Source: Thermoplasmata archaeon
GTDB taxonomy: Archaea; Thermoplasmatota; Thermoplasmata; UBA184
Direction: 5' to 3'
Assembly (NCBI GenBank): GCA_030039915.1
Contig: JASHUP010000041.1
Span: 1 to 8,747 of the forward strand
DNA length: 8,747 nt
How positions within the stretch are numbered: position 1 is the first letter of the stretch; each line of letters starts with the position of its first letter. Position numbers and translations under genes: made by a program. The notes below the pieces were generated by a model. It made no database searches and had not been told where the DNA came from. It saw nothing but the letters and a program-made list of their open reading frames with translations. Shown piece after piece: positions 1 through 7,080 of this stretch.

Positions 1-1044
1 CAGTACGGTTGTCACCCGCCCGGTGTCAGCGACCCGATCGGGATCCTCAACTCTGGCAAAGCGCTCTGGGCGGGCACCAACCCCTTCTACGTCACCGATT
101 GCGGAGGTCATATCGAGGTCCCGTACGGCCTCGCATCGGTCCTGATCAGCGCGCTCGGCAGCCTCGGCGGTCTTCCCGGCGTCTACGTCGTCTGGGGGGC
201 GATCGCCCTCTCTCTGATCCCACTCACGTGGGCGGTCGCGGGCCCCGACCGACGATATGTGCTCGTGTTCGTCGCGACCTCGGTCCTCTTCATCCCGCTC
301 GTCTCCTCGCAGATCGACGGCGCGACCAACGCGATCGTTCCGGCGACGGTCCTCCTCTCGCTGTACCTCGCGCAGCGGAGCGAGCTTCTGGGCGCGGCCG
401 TCGGAGGATTCCTCTCGACTTCGCGCTTCCCGAACCTGTTCCCGATCCTGGGAGAGTCGGGGGCCTTCCCGCGTCGCCGTTACCTCTCCTTCTTCACGGC
501 CGCGGCCGTCTTCGCGGCCCTGACCGGGCTCACCTACGCCATCTGGGGGCACGAGTTCCTGGACCCGGTCTTTTTGAATCAGCTGGGACGACACTCGTTC
601 TCGCTCAACGTGTACGGCCTCTTCCTTCTGACGAACACGCTTCCGAGCGGGGTCGCGTTCGAAGGTATCCAGGCGGCGCTCACGATCGCGCTCGTGCTGG
701 TCGTTTTCTTCGCCGGGATCCGTTCGCCGATCACGGCCGCGTCCGTCGTCCTCGTCGGATTCGCGCTATTGACCCAATTCCTCTCGTTCAACATCCTGGT
801 CTGGCTCCTTCCGGTCGCCCTCGTGGGCGCGCGGGCGCGTTGGTGGCTCTGGGGAGTGGCGCTCGTCGGGTCGCTGAACTACGACCTCGCACTGAACGTG
901 TGGTACTGGGACGACGGGATCGCCTGGCCCTCGATGGTCTTCGACGTCGTCTTCACCGTCCTGCTCCTCGCGCTCTTCGTTGAGCTCTGGCGCGAGGCGC
1001 TCGCGACGCGAGGCACGAAGAGCGCGTCCGCTACTGGGCCTTGA
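1..1044 (+). CDS. Multi-pass membrane protein, probable GT-C-type glycosyltransferase (5' truncated)
   Basis: Frame 1 is open from the first base to a TGA at 1042-1044, giving 347 visible residues; the true start lies before the window. The protein is very hydrophobic, with roughly eight to ten membrane segments from about residue 41 to the C-terminus. Near the visible N-terminus, residues 19-43 contain GKALWAGTNPFYV followed by a VPYGLAS segment. This resembles the loop after the first helix of GT87/DUF2029-type GT-C glycosyltransferases (aGxnPY ... yPP), enzymes that move sugars from a polyprenyl-phosphate carrier on the outer face of the membrane. A QIDGATNAIVPATVLL segment near residue 103 resembles the Q/N-rich helix seen in the same group. 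The catalytic acidic residue expected in the first outer loop is outside the window, so the family call is inference; another polytopic membrane protein is possible. The gene converges on pntB with a 14-nt overlap. Confidence 0.6.
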   Translation, partial: QYGCHPPGVSDPIGILNSGKALWAGTNPFYVTDCGGHIEVPYGLASVLISALGSLGGLPGVYVVWGAIALSLIPLTWAVAGPDRRYVLVFVATSVLFIPLVSSQIDGATNAIVPATVLLSLYLAQRSELLGAAVGGFLSTSRFPNLFPILGESGAFPRRRYLSFFTAAAVFAALTGLTYAIWGHEFLDPVFLNQLGRHSFSLNVYGLFLLTNTLPSGVAFEGIQAALTIALVLVVFFAGIRSPITAASVVLVGFALLTQFLSFNILVWLLPVALVGARARWWLWGVALVGSLNYDLALNVWYWDDGIAWPSMVFDVVFTVLLLALFVELWREALATRGTKSASATGP

Positions 1045-2419
1045 GCGCCGCGACGAGCTTCCCGACCGCCGCCTGGGCGTCGCCGTAGAGCATGTGGCAG
1101 TTGTCGCGATAGAAGAGGTCGTTCTCGACGCCGGCGAACCCCTTCCCCTGGCCGCGCTTGATCACGATGACGTTCTTCGCCTGCTCGACGTCCAGGATCG
1201 GCATCCCGAAGAGCGGACTCCCCTGGCGGTGCGCCGCGGGATTCACGACATCGTTCGCACCGATGACGAGGACGACGTCCGTGTTGGCGAACTCGGCGTT
1301 GATCTCGTCGCGGTCGAACAACTTGTCGTAGCTGATCCCCGCTTCCGCGAGCAGGACGTTCATGTGCCCGGGCATGCGGCCGGCGACCGGGTGGATCGCG
1401 AACTTGACCGAGACGCCCTTCGACTCGAGCAGGTCCGAGAGCTCGCGGACCTTTCCCTGCGCCTGGGCCACCGCCATCCCGTAACCGGGCGCGATGATCA
1501 CCTGGTTCGCGTACTCCATCATCGCCGCGACGTCGGAAGCCTCGATCGGCTTCATCGACCCTTTCATGGTCACGCCGGTCTCTTCCGTGGCGCCGAACGC
1601 ACTGAAGAACACGTTCGAGACCGAGCGGTTCATCGCCTTCGCCATGAGGAAGGTGAGGAGCGAGCCCGACGCGCCGACGAGCGTGCCCGCGATGACCATC
1701 GCGTACCCCGCGTCCCCGAGGGGACCGTTGACGAGCGCGAACCCGTCCAGCGCGACCGCGATGCCGGTCAACGCGTTGAACAGCGCGATCACGACCGGCA
1801 TGTCCGCCCCCCCGATCGGGAGAGTCAGGAGGATCCCGTAGAGCAGCAGGAGAACGAAGAACGGCGCCATCCAGACGAAGTTCGAGGTCCACAGAAGCAG
1901 GACGCCGCAGGCGACCCCGACGACGAGGACCCCGGTGTTGACGACCTGGCGGGCCGGGAGGACGATCGCCTTCGAGGGCATCCATCCCTGGAGCTTCAAG
2001 AACGCGATCATGCTCCCCGCGATCGAGATCGAACCGATGATCGCCCCCGCGACGCTGAGGGACGACGTGATCTGATTCGAGAGCGTCGAGAGGAGTTCGA
2101 CCGCGCCGATGGCGGCGGCGGCGCCACCCCCCATGCCGTTGAACATCGCGACCATCTGGGGCATCGCGGTCATCTTCACGACGCGCGCCCAGTACCAACC
2201 GCCGAGGCCACCGATCGCGACGCCGAGGGCGATCAGGGCGAAGTTCGAGAGCCCCGGGCTGAAGAACGTCACGACGACCGCGATCAGCATCGCGATCCCG
2301 GCGTAGACGATCCCGCGGCGGGCGGTGACTGGAGAGCTCATTGCCTTGAGACCGAGGATGAAAACGAGGACCGCGACGACGTAGACCGCGTCGATCGTGT
2401 CCGAGACCCAGGCGCTCAT
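1031..2419 (-). CDS. pntB: NAD(P) transhydrogenase subunit beta (PntB; membrane domain dII plus NADP-binding dIII)
   Basis: This is the beta subunit of proton-translocating transhydrogenase, which couples hydride transfer from NADH to NADP+ with inward proton flow across the cytoplasmic membrane. The 462 residues match the usual family length. Residues 1-270 form the polytopic dII domain, including the conserved KMTAMPQMVAMFNGMGGG stretch at 82-99. Domain dIII (about 285-462) has GYGMAVAQAQ (312-321), HPVAGRMPGHMN (343-354), VLVIGANDVVNPA (383-395), KR at 421-422 and GFAGVEN (427-433), all typical NADP(H)-binding motifs. The dII site that is His91 in Escherichia coli PntB aligns by eye with Asn94 here. 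The ATG overlaps the pntAB stop as ATGA, so translation is probably coupled; a GGGGGG run lies just upstream. The TAG stop at 1031-1033 lies inside the end of the convergent gene. The identification is secure. Confidence 0.97.
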   Translation of the reverse strand: MSAWVSDTIDAVYVVAVLVFILGLKAMSSPVTARRGIVYAGIAMLIAVVVTFFSPGLSNFALIALGVAIGGLGGWYWARVVKMTAMPQMVAMFNGMGGGAAAAIGAVELLSTLSNQITSSLSVAGAIIGSISIAGSMIAFLKLQGWMPSKAIVLPARQVVNTGVLVVGVACGVLLLWTSNFVWMAPFFVLLLLYGILLTLPIGGADMPVVIALFNALTGIAVALDGFALVNGPLGDAGYAMVIAGTLVGASGSLLTFLMAKAMNRSVSNVFFSAFGATEETGVTMKGSMKPIEASDVAAMMEYANQVIIAPGYGMAVAQAQGKVRELSDLLESKGVSVKFAIHPVAGRMPGHMNVLLAEAGISYDKLFDRDEINAEFANTDVVLVIGANDVVNPAAHRQGSPLFGMPILDVEQAKNVIVIKRGQGKGFAGVENDLFYRDNCHMLYGDAQAAVGKLVAALKAQ

Positions 2420-2718
2420 GGCGCACCCCCCTTCGGCTTCGAGCGGTCAAACATCGCGAGGATGCGTTCCGTCACGACGTAGCCGCCCGTGACGTTCATC
2501 GCGCCCATGACGACGGCGATGAATCCGATCGCTTGCTCGGCGGTGTTCGTGGCGAGGCCGAGCGCCACGATGCCGCCGACGAGGACGATCCCGTGGATGA
2601 AGTTCGACCCGCTCATGAGCGGGGTGTGGAGGAGGACCGGTACTCGGCTGATGACCTCGTAGCCGACGAAGACAGCGAGCAAGGCGATGAACAGCGCAGT
2701 CCAGATGTCCGCCGCCAT
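2416..2718 (-). CDS. pntAB: NAD(P) transhydrogenase subunit alpha part 2 (PntAB; membrane segment)
   Basis: This 100-residue protein is the small membrane subunit that, together with the N-terminal half of PntB, forms the proton channel domain dII. It has three clear hydrophobic helices at about 5-23, 38-56 and 60-80, followed by a short charged tail (RSKPKGGAP). The linker motif VISRVPxLLHTPLMSGSNxIHG at 22-43 is a family hallmark. His42 in the SNFIHG motif is the channel histidine described for the three-subunit enzymes such as that of Thermus thermophilus. In enzymes with a fused alpha subunit (E. coli PntA) this region is the C-terminus of one polypeptide; here it is separate, as in Rhodospirillum rubrum. 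The ATG follows the pntAA stop with no gap (TAGATG), and the stop overlaps the pntB start by 4 nt. It is certainly part of one operon with both neighbours. Confidence 0.95.
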   Translation of the reverse strand: MAADIWTALFIALLAVFVGYEVISRVPVLLHTPLMSGSNFIHGIVLVGGIVALGLATNTAEQAIGFIAVVMGAMNVTGGYVVTERILAMFDRSKPKGGAP

Positions 2719-3861
2719 CTACGCCGCCCCCTTCGCGAGCAGTTCGGCCGTCGGTTTGTTCGTCACGACCCCGTTCGCGGTCAGAAGGCTCGCGGCCAGG
2801 ATCTCGTCGGAGTAGTCCGTCACCAGGGTCTTCTCCTTCGTGAGCAGGAGGGTGAGGAACGACTCGAGATTCTTCGCGAACATCTGGCTCGCGTTGAAGG
2901 CAAGCTGGCTCGGGAGGTTGAGCGGACCCGCGATCGTGACACCGTCGACCACGACCTCCTCGCCCGGCCGCGTGAGCTCGCAGTTGCCCCCGGTCTCGGC
3001 GGCGAGGTCGACGATGACCGAGCCGGGGCGCATCGCCGCGACCATCTCCTTGCGAACGAGCAGCGGGGCCTTGCGGCCCGGAATCGCCGCGGTCGTGACG
3101 ACGACGTCGGCCTCCGCCACCGCCTTCGCGACCATCGCCTGCTCCTGCTTCTTCTCGTCGTCGGTGAGCTCGCGCGCGTACCCTCCGGCGCCCTCGGCGT
3201 TGATCTGCAGTTCGAGGAACTTCGCACCCAGGCTGCGGACCTGCTCGCCCGCCGCCCGACGCACGTCGTACCCTTCGACCACCGCACCCATCCGGTGAGC
3301 CGTCGCGATCGCCATCAGGCCCGCGACGCCGGCGCCCAGGACGAGGACCTTGGCCGGACGGATCGTTCCCGCGGCGGTCGTCAGCATCGGGAGGAACTTC
3401 GGGCAGAGGCCCGCCCCGATGAGCATCGCCCGGTAGCCGGCGGCCGTCGCCTGGGAGGAGAGCACGTCCATACTTTGCGCCCGGGTGATCCGGGGCAGGA
3501 GCTCGAGGGCGAACGTCGTGACCTTCTGGTCCCGCAGCTTCGCGACCCGGTCGAGGTTCCGCGTTGCGTTCATGAGCGCGACCACGATCGACCCGGCGGG
3601 CATCCACCCGATCTCCTCGATCGTGGGGGCCTGGACCTTAAGGACGAGCGCCGCGCTGCCGAACAGCGCAGCCCGGTCCGCGACGGTCTGCGCCCCCGCG
3701 GCCGTGAAGAGCGCGTCCGGGTAACCGGATCGGAGGCCGGCGCCGGCTTCGATCGCTACCTCGACGCCCGATTTGATCAGGTGCTTCACGACCTCGGGGA
3801 CGAGGGCCACCCGCCGTTCGCCGGGAGTGACCTCTGCAGGAACGACGAGACGAATCGCCAT
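2719..3861 (-). CDS. pntAA: NAD(P) transhydrogenase subunit alpha part 1 (PntAA; NAD-binding domain dI)
   Basis: This is the soluble NAD(H)-binding subunit of proton-translocating transhydrogenase, facing the cytoplasm. The 380 residues match the length of the split-type subunit. The two Rossmann subdomains related to alanine dehydrogenase are visible: VPAEVTPGERRVAL at 7-20, the active-site RITRAQSMD at 124-132 (Arg124, Gln129 and Asp132 correspond to the catalytic Arg/Gln/Asp triad known from the R. rubrum enzyme), the dinucleotide motif GAGVAG at 176-181, and an acidic residue at the end of the next strand (Asp199 in EGYDVR) that selects NAD(H) over NADP(H). VIVDLAAETGGNCELT at 282-297 is also typical. 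Alanine dehydrogenase, the closest homologue, is excluded by RAQSMD and by the operon. It is the first gene of the operon. Its ATG lies about 33 nt from the centre of the divergent TATA-like element, so any leader is very short. Confidence 0.96.
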   Translation of the reverse strand: MAIRLVVPAEVTPGERRVALVPEVVKHLIKSGVEVAIEAGAGLRSGYPDALFTAAGAQTVADRAALFGSAALVLKVQAPTIEEIGWMPAGSIVVALMNATRNLDRVAKLRDQKVTTFALELLPRITRAQSMDVLSSQATAAGYRAMLIGAGLCPKFLPMLTTAAGTIRPAKVLVLGAGVAGLMAIATAHRMGAVVEGYDVRRAAGEQVRSLGAKFLELQINAEGAGGYARELTDDEKKQEQAMVAKAVAEADVVVTTAAIPGRKAPLLVRKEMVAAMRPGSVIVDLAAETGGNCELTRPGEEVVVDGVTIAGPLNLPSQLAFNASQMFAKNLESFLTLLLTKEKTLVTDYSDEILAASLLTANGVVTNKPTAELLAKGAA

Positions 3862-3923
3862 GAGAATCGTGGGGGGTTTTGGCGGGCGAGATTATACGTT
3901 TGATGTGTCCGTGGGTTGACCGA
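3862..3923. promoter_or_regulatory. Divergent archaeal promoter region with one central TATA-like element
   Basis: Only 62 nt separate the ATG of pntAA (-) from the ATG of lhgO (+). The only strongly A/T-rich stretch is ATTATACGTTT at 3891-3901, almost exactly midway. On the + strand TTATAC is centred about 29 nt before the lhgO ATG. On the - strand TATAAT is centred about 33 nt before the pntAA ATG and is preceded by CAAACG, which resembles the archaeal BRE. Archaeal TATA boxes sit about 26-27 nt before the transcription start, so both genes would have leaders of only 0-6 nt. A G6T4 run at 3871-3880 lies between the element and pntAA. Function is inferred from position and sequence. Confidence 0.6.
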
Positions 3924-5168
3924 ATGAGCGAGACGTTCGACGTGGCGGTGCTGGGGGCGGGCATTGTCGGGCTCGCGACCGCGCGCAGCCTCCACGAACG
4001 ACGCCCGGAATGGTCGATCACGGTACTCGAAAAGGAAGCGAGCGTCGCGGCCCACCAGACCGGCCACAACAGTGGGGTCGTCCACTCCGGCGTCTACTAC
4101 CGGCCCGGGTCGCTGAAGGCCCGCCTCACGCTCGAAGGACGCGCCGCCCTGATCGATTTCGCGACCCGGGAACGGATCCGCTACGAGCGGGTCGGCAAGG
4201 TCATCGTCGCGTCCGGGGCGCAAGAACTCCCGGCGCTCGAGGAGATCGAGCGGCGCGCGCGCGCGAACGGGGTCACCGACGTGCGTCGACTGGAACGCGG
4301 TGAGTTCTCCGCTCGTCTCCCGGAGGTCGTGGGCGTGGCCGCCACCGAGGTTCCGTCCGCGGCGATCATCGACTATCCCGCGGTCGCCGAACGACTCGTC
4401 TCCCACCTCGATAGCGAGGGCGTGACGACGCGCCGGTCGAGCGAGGTCCGCTCGGCGGCGCTCTCCGACGCCGCCTGGACGTTGGACACTCCCTCGGGCG
4501 AAGTACGCGCGAGGTACGCGATCAACTGCGGCGGGCTCGAGGCGGACCTTCTCGCGGGAATTATGGGCATCCGCTCGCCCGTCGCGATCGTGCCGTTCCG
4601 AGGCGACTTCTATCACCTGAGCGAGCGCCTGCGTCCCCGGGTCCACTGCCTCGTCTATCCGGTGCCCGACCCCGACCTCCCGTTCCTCGGGGTCCACCTC
4701 ACTCCAACCGTCGACGGCGGATTGCTCGCGGGACCGAATGCCGCCCTCGCCCTCGCGCGCGAGGGATATCGTCGGGGCCAGTGGACGCTCGCACAACTCG
4801 CTCGGATGGCCACCTTCCCCGGGACCGTGGGGCTCGCTCGCCGCTACGGAGTCTACGCCACCCGAGAGTGGCTTCGGTCCTGGAGCCGGGCCGAGTTCGT
4901 GAACGCCGTCCGGCAGCTGTGGCCGGCGGTGGAGGAGTCGGACCTCGTACGGCACTCCTCGGGGGTGCGGGCGCAGGCCGTCCGGCCCGACGGTTCGCTC
5001 GTGGACGACTTCGTCCTCGTTCCCGGACCGCGGTCCCTCCACGTTCTGAATGCTCCGTCCCCGGCGGCGACCGCCGCGTTCGCTATCGGGGGGATGATCG
5101 CGGACGAGGCGGGTGTGAAATCCTCCCGCGCGGGCGGAGCGCCCGGGCCCGCGGGCGAACGCTCATAG
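3924..5168 (+). CDS. lhgO: L-2-hydroxyglutarate oxidase (LhgO family FAD-dependent oxidoreductase)
   Basis: The product (414 residues) is a DAO-fold flavoenzyme expected to oxidise L-2-hydroxyglutarate to 2-oxoglutarate, passing electrons to the quinone pool or oxygen. It begins with an FAD-binding Rossmann motif (VAVLGAGIVGLATA, GxGxxG at 11-16) and an acidic end of strand 2 (Glu36). The family signature GHNSGVVHSGVYYRPGSLKA follows at 47-66. FRGDFY in the middle and the C-terminal FAD-contact motif NAPSPAATAAFAIGGMIADE (376-395) also fit. Earlier in-frame starts exist (TTG 3879, ATG 3903), but ATG 3924 leaves the usual few residues before the Rossmann strand and sits about 29 nt after the TATA-like element, fitting a leaderless message. 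The tail after residue 395 is low-complexity. The fold is certain; exact substrate is inferred from the signature, and glycerol-3-phosphate dehydrogenase-like relatives are the main alternative. Confidence 0.88.
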   Translation: MSETFDVAVLGAGIVGLATARSLHERRPEWSITVLEKEASVAAHQTGHNSGVVHSGVYYRPGSLKARLTLEGRAALIDFATRERIRYERVGKVIVASGAQELPALEEIERRARANGVTDVRRLERGEFSARLPEVVGVAATEVPSAAIIDYPAVAERLVSHLDSEGVTTRRSSEVRSAALSDAAWTLDTPSGEVRARYAINCGGLEADLLAGIMGIRSPVAIVPFRGDFYHLSERLRPRVHCLVYPVPDPDLPFLGVHLTPTVDGGLLAGPNAALALAREGYRRGQWTLAQLARMATFPGTVGLARRYGVYATREWLRSWSRAEFVNAVRQLWPAVEESDLVRHSSGVRAQAVRPDGSLVDDFVLVPGPRSLHVLNAPSPAATAAFAIGGMIADEAGVKSSRAGGAPGPAGERS

Positions 5169-5191
5169 ACGGCTAAATCGTCGGCGGGCGG

Positions 5192-6055
5192 ATGGCCGAC
5201 CGCTCTCGTCGCGGCGCGGACGAACGCGTCTTCGACCGGATCGTGCAAGGGGACGCCCGCGAGGTCCTGGACCGTCTCCCTCCCGCGTCCGTGGAGCTCG
5301 CGATCACGAGTCCCCCGTACAACGTCAGCATCCCGTACCGAGGGTACTCCGACGACCTGCCCCCTCAGGAGTACCTTCGCTGGCTCCGGGACGTGTGGAA
5401 GTCGCTCTACCGGGTGCTCGTGGCGGGCGGGCGGTTCGTGCTGAACGTGGCGCCGACCTCGATCAAGAACTTCCGCCCGATCCACCACGATCTCTCTCGC
5501 GACCTGCGCGATCTGGGCTACATCATGCGGACCGAGATCATCTGGTACAAGCAGACGATGGGCCGCCGGACCGCGTGGGGGAGCTGGCGGAGTCCCTCGA
5601 ACCCGCACATCATCCCCTCGTGGGAGTACGTGCTCGTTTTTTCAAAGGGTCAGTGGCGCCTCCCCGGGGACCCGCACGCGGTCGACATCAGCGCCCGGGA
5701 GTTCGAGCTCTTCTCCGATGGGTTCTGGAAGATCCCGCCCGAGCGGCACCGACGCGGACATCCCGCGCCGTTCCTCGAGGAGCTGATCGAGCGTCTGGTG
5801 AAGTTCTACAGCTACCGCGGCAACGTGGTCCTCGACATGTTCGGCGGAACGGGGACCGTTGCGGCCGTGGCACGGCGTCTCGGCCGACACTACCTCTCGA
5901 TCGACTCCTCGCACGAGTACTGCGTTCTCGCCGCGGCCCGGGTGCGCCGGGCGACTCCGCCGGCCGGCGCGCGGATCCCCGCTCCGCCTCACCGAGCGAC
6001 CTTCGAGCTTCCGCCGGTGAGTCCGTCGGCTCACACCCTGCGTCGGTCCGCCTGA
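5192..6055 (+). CDS. Solitary beta-class DNA methyltransferase (N4-cytosine or N6-adenine)
   Basis: This 287-residue protein is a type II amino-methyltransferase that transfers a methyl group from S-adenosylmethionine to an exocyclic amino group in DNA. The catalytic motif IV TSPPYN is at 39-44, near the N-terminus. The SAM-binding motif I, DMFGGTGT, is at 215-222, and LSIDSSHEY (235-243) follows. The order IV - target recognition - X/I defines the beta class. SPPY is more common in N4-cytosine enzymes, but N6-adenine is not excluded. The recognition region is about 45-190, including TAWGSWRSPSNPHIIPSWEY. Residues after 253 are a proline-rich tail whose last codons overlap the convergent glycosyltransferase gene. 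The ATG lies 23 nt after the lhgO stop with no convincing separate promoter, so co-transcription with lhgO is possible. No restriction endonuclease is visible beside it. The recognition site cannot be read from sequence; CTAG is one hypothesis. Confidence 0.9.
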   Translation: MADRSRRGADERVFDRIVQGDAREVLDRLPPASVELAITSPPYNVSIPYRGYSDDLPPQEYLRWLRDVWKSLYRVLVAGGRFVLNVAPTSIKNFRPIHHDLSRDLRDLGYIMRTEIIWYKQTMGRRTAWGSWRSPSNPHIIPSWEYVLVFSKGQWRLPGDPHAVDISAREFELFSDGFWKIPPERHRRGHPAPFLEELIERLVKFYSYRGNVVLDMFGGTGTVAAVARRLGRHYLSIDSSHEYCVLAAARVRRATPPAGARIPAPPHRATFELPPVSPSAHTLRRSA

Positions 6056-7080
6056 CGGTGATGCACCCGGCGCGCGAGCGCGGGTAGGACGAGGTATGAA
6101 CCGGCGTACATCTCCGCCGCCCAGACGTCGAGCGAGATCCCGAGCTCGGTGGGGTGCGCTCCGAGAAAACGGAGGTACTCTGCGGCGCGCCGAGCGATTT
6201 CGCGGCGGGGCGCCCCGGCCCCCACGCGCTCGACGAGGGACTCGGAGCGATAGAGACGGGCGTAGTGCGTCGCCTCGGCGGCGATGCGGTCCGCGAGCTC
6301 GATGCCCCCGTGCGCCCGGGCGTACTCGGCGATATCCGCGAATCCGATCGACGCGCGGTCGAGCCAGCTCGTCTCGCGCGTCACGTTCCCCGGGTAGTAC
6401 CGGTACCGGGTGGTGCGTTGATCGTCGAGATACAACCCAAACGGGCCGAGCGCGGCCAGGGCGAACAGCACGAGATCCGGCATCATCGTCCGTCGCAGTA
6501 CGGGAACCCCGTCTCCCTCGAAGAGCGACCGACGAACCACCATCGTGGACGAGTTGAACGACACGCGTGTGTCGTCGAGGCCGAGCTTCACGAGGCCGTC
6601 TCGTTGGGTCGGTGGAATCGAGATCGCTCCCCGGCGGTCGAACAGCTCGTCGCGCTCGAGCGCGCGCCACTCGGCCGGCGGCACGGCTTCTCCGTTCTGG
6701 TCGATCACGCGGACGCGGTTTCGGTAGAATCCGATCGATCGGTCGGCCGACAGGATCTCGAGCGCCCGCGCGAGATGGTGAGGCTCGAACTCGTCGTCGT
6801 CGTCGAGGAACGCGACGTAGGGCGCGCGAGTCTCCTGGGCGGCCCCGTAGAGAAATCCCCCGATGCGAGGCTCGGCGTCCGTGCGTCGTCGAATGCCCTC
6901 GCTCGCCAGGAACCGGTCGATCTCCTCGTCCTCGAAATCCTTCGTCACGACGATCTCGAACCGATCGCGGGGAAGGGTCTGAGCGAGCACGGAACGGAGC
7001 GCCGAGAGCAGGTAGGTTCGCCGACGGTAGGCGGTCACCACGACCGCGATCTCGGGGCCTTCGCTCACGGCGCCCCTCAC
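6031..7080 (-). CDS. Family 2 glycosyltransferase
   Basis: This is a cytoplasmic GT-A-fold glycosyltransferase that would move a sugar from a nucleotide-sugar donor to an unknown acceptor. The nucleotide-binding start EIAVVVTAYRRRTYLLSALRSV is followed by the metal-binding acidic cluster FLDDDDEFEP about 70 residues on (DDDD at 93-96 from the chosen start). No membrane helix is evident. I chose GTG 7080 because it overlaps the upstream stop as GTGA, a common coupling arrangement, giving 349 residues. GTG 7068, twelve bases further on and preceded by GAGGGG, would give MSEGPEIAVVV and is equally plausible. ATG 7122 would overlap the upstream gene by 46 nt and adds an arginine-rich stretch outside the fold. 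The 3' end overlaps the convergent methyltransferase by 25 nt. Family is secure; donor and acceptor are unknown. Confidence 0.88.
   Translation of the reverse strand: MRGAVSEGPEIAVVVTAYRRRTYLLSALRSVLAQTLPRDRFEIVVTKDFEDEEIDRFLASEGIRRRTDAEPRIGGFLYGAAQETRAPYVAFLDDDDEFEPHHLARALEILSADRSIGFYRNRVRVIDQNGEAVPPAEWRALERDELFDRRGAISIPPTQRDGLVKLGLDDTRVSFNSSTMVVRRSLFEGDGVPVLRRTMMPDLVLFALAALGPFGLYLDDQRTTRYRYYPGNVTRETSWLDRASIGFADIAEYARAHGGIELADRIAAEATHYARLYRSESLVERVGAGAPRREIARRAAEYLRFLGAHPTELGISLDVWAAEMYAGSYLVLPALARRVHHRQADRRRV

Noticed and set aside
259..1044. Starting the first gene at GTG 259
   Set aside because: The frame is open to base 1 and the upstream residues (GTNPFYV, VPYGLAS) look like the same membrane protein, so it is better treated as truncated by the window.
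980..3903. Long + strand frames (500 and 456 codons) opposite the transhydrogenase genes
   Set aside because: They are rich in Arg, Asp and Glu with no domain logic, and lie antisense to clearly identified pnt genes. High GC content keeps the opposite frames open.
3879..3923. Earlier lhgO starts at TTG 3879 or ATG 3903
   Set aside because: They would put the start before or too close to the TATA-like element and add residues not expected before the FAD-binding strand.
5637..5642. Run of six T inside the methyltransferase as a terminator or frameshift site
   Set aside because: It encodes the well-placed VLVFSKG segment, and the frame continues through motif I on the far side, so neither termination nor slippage is supported.
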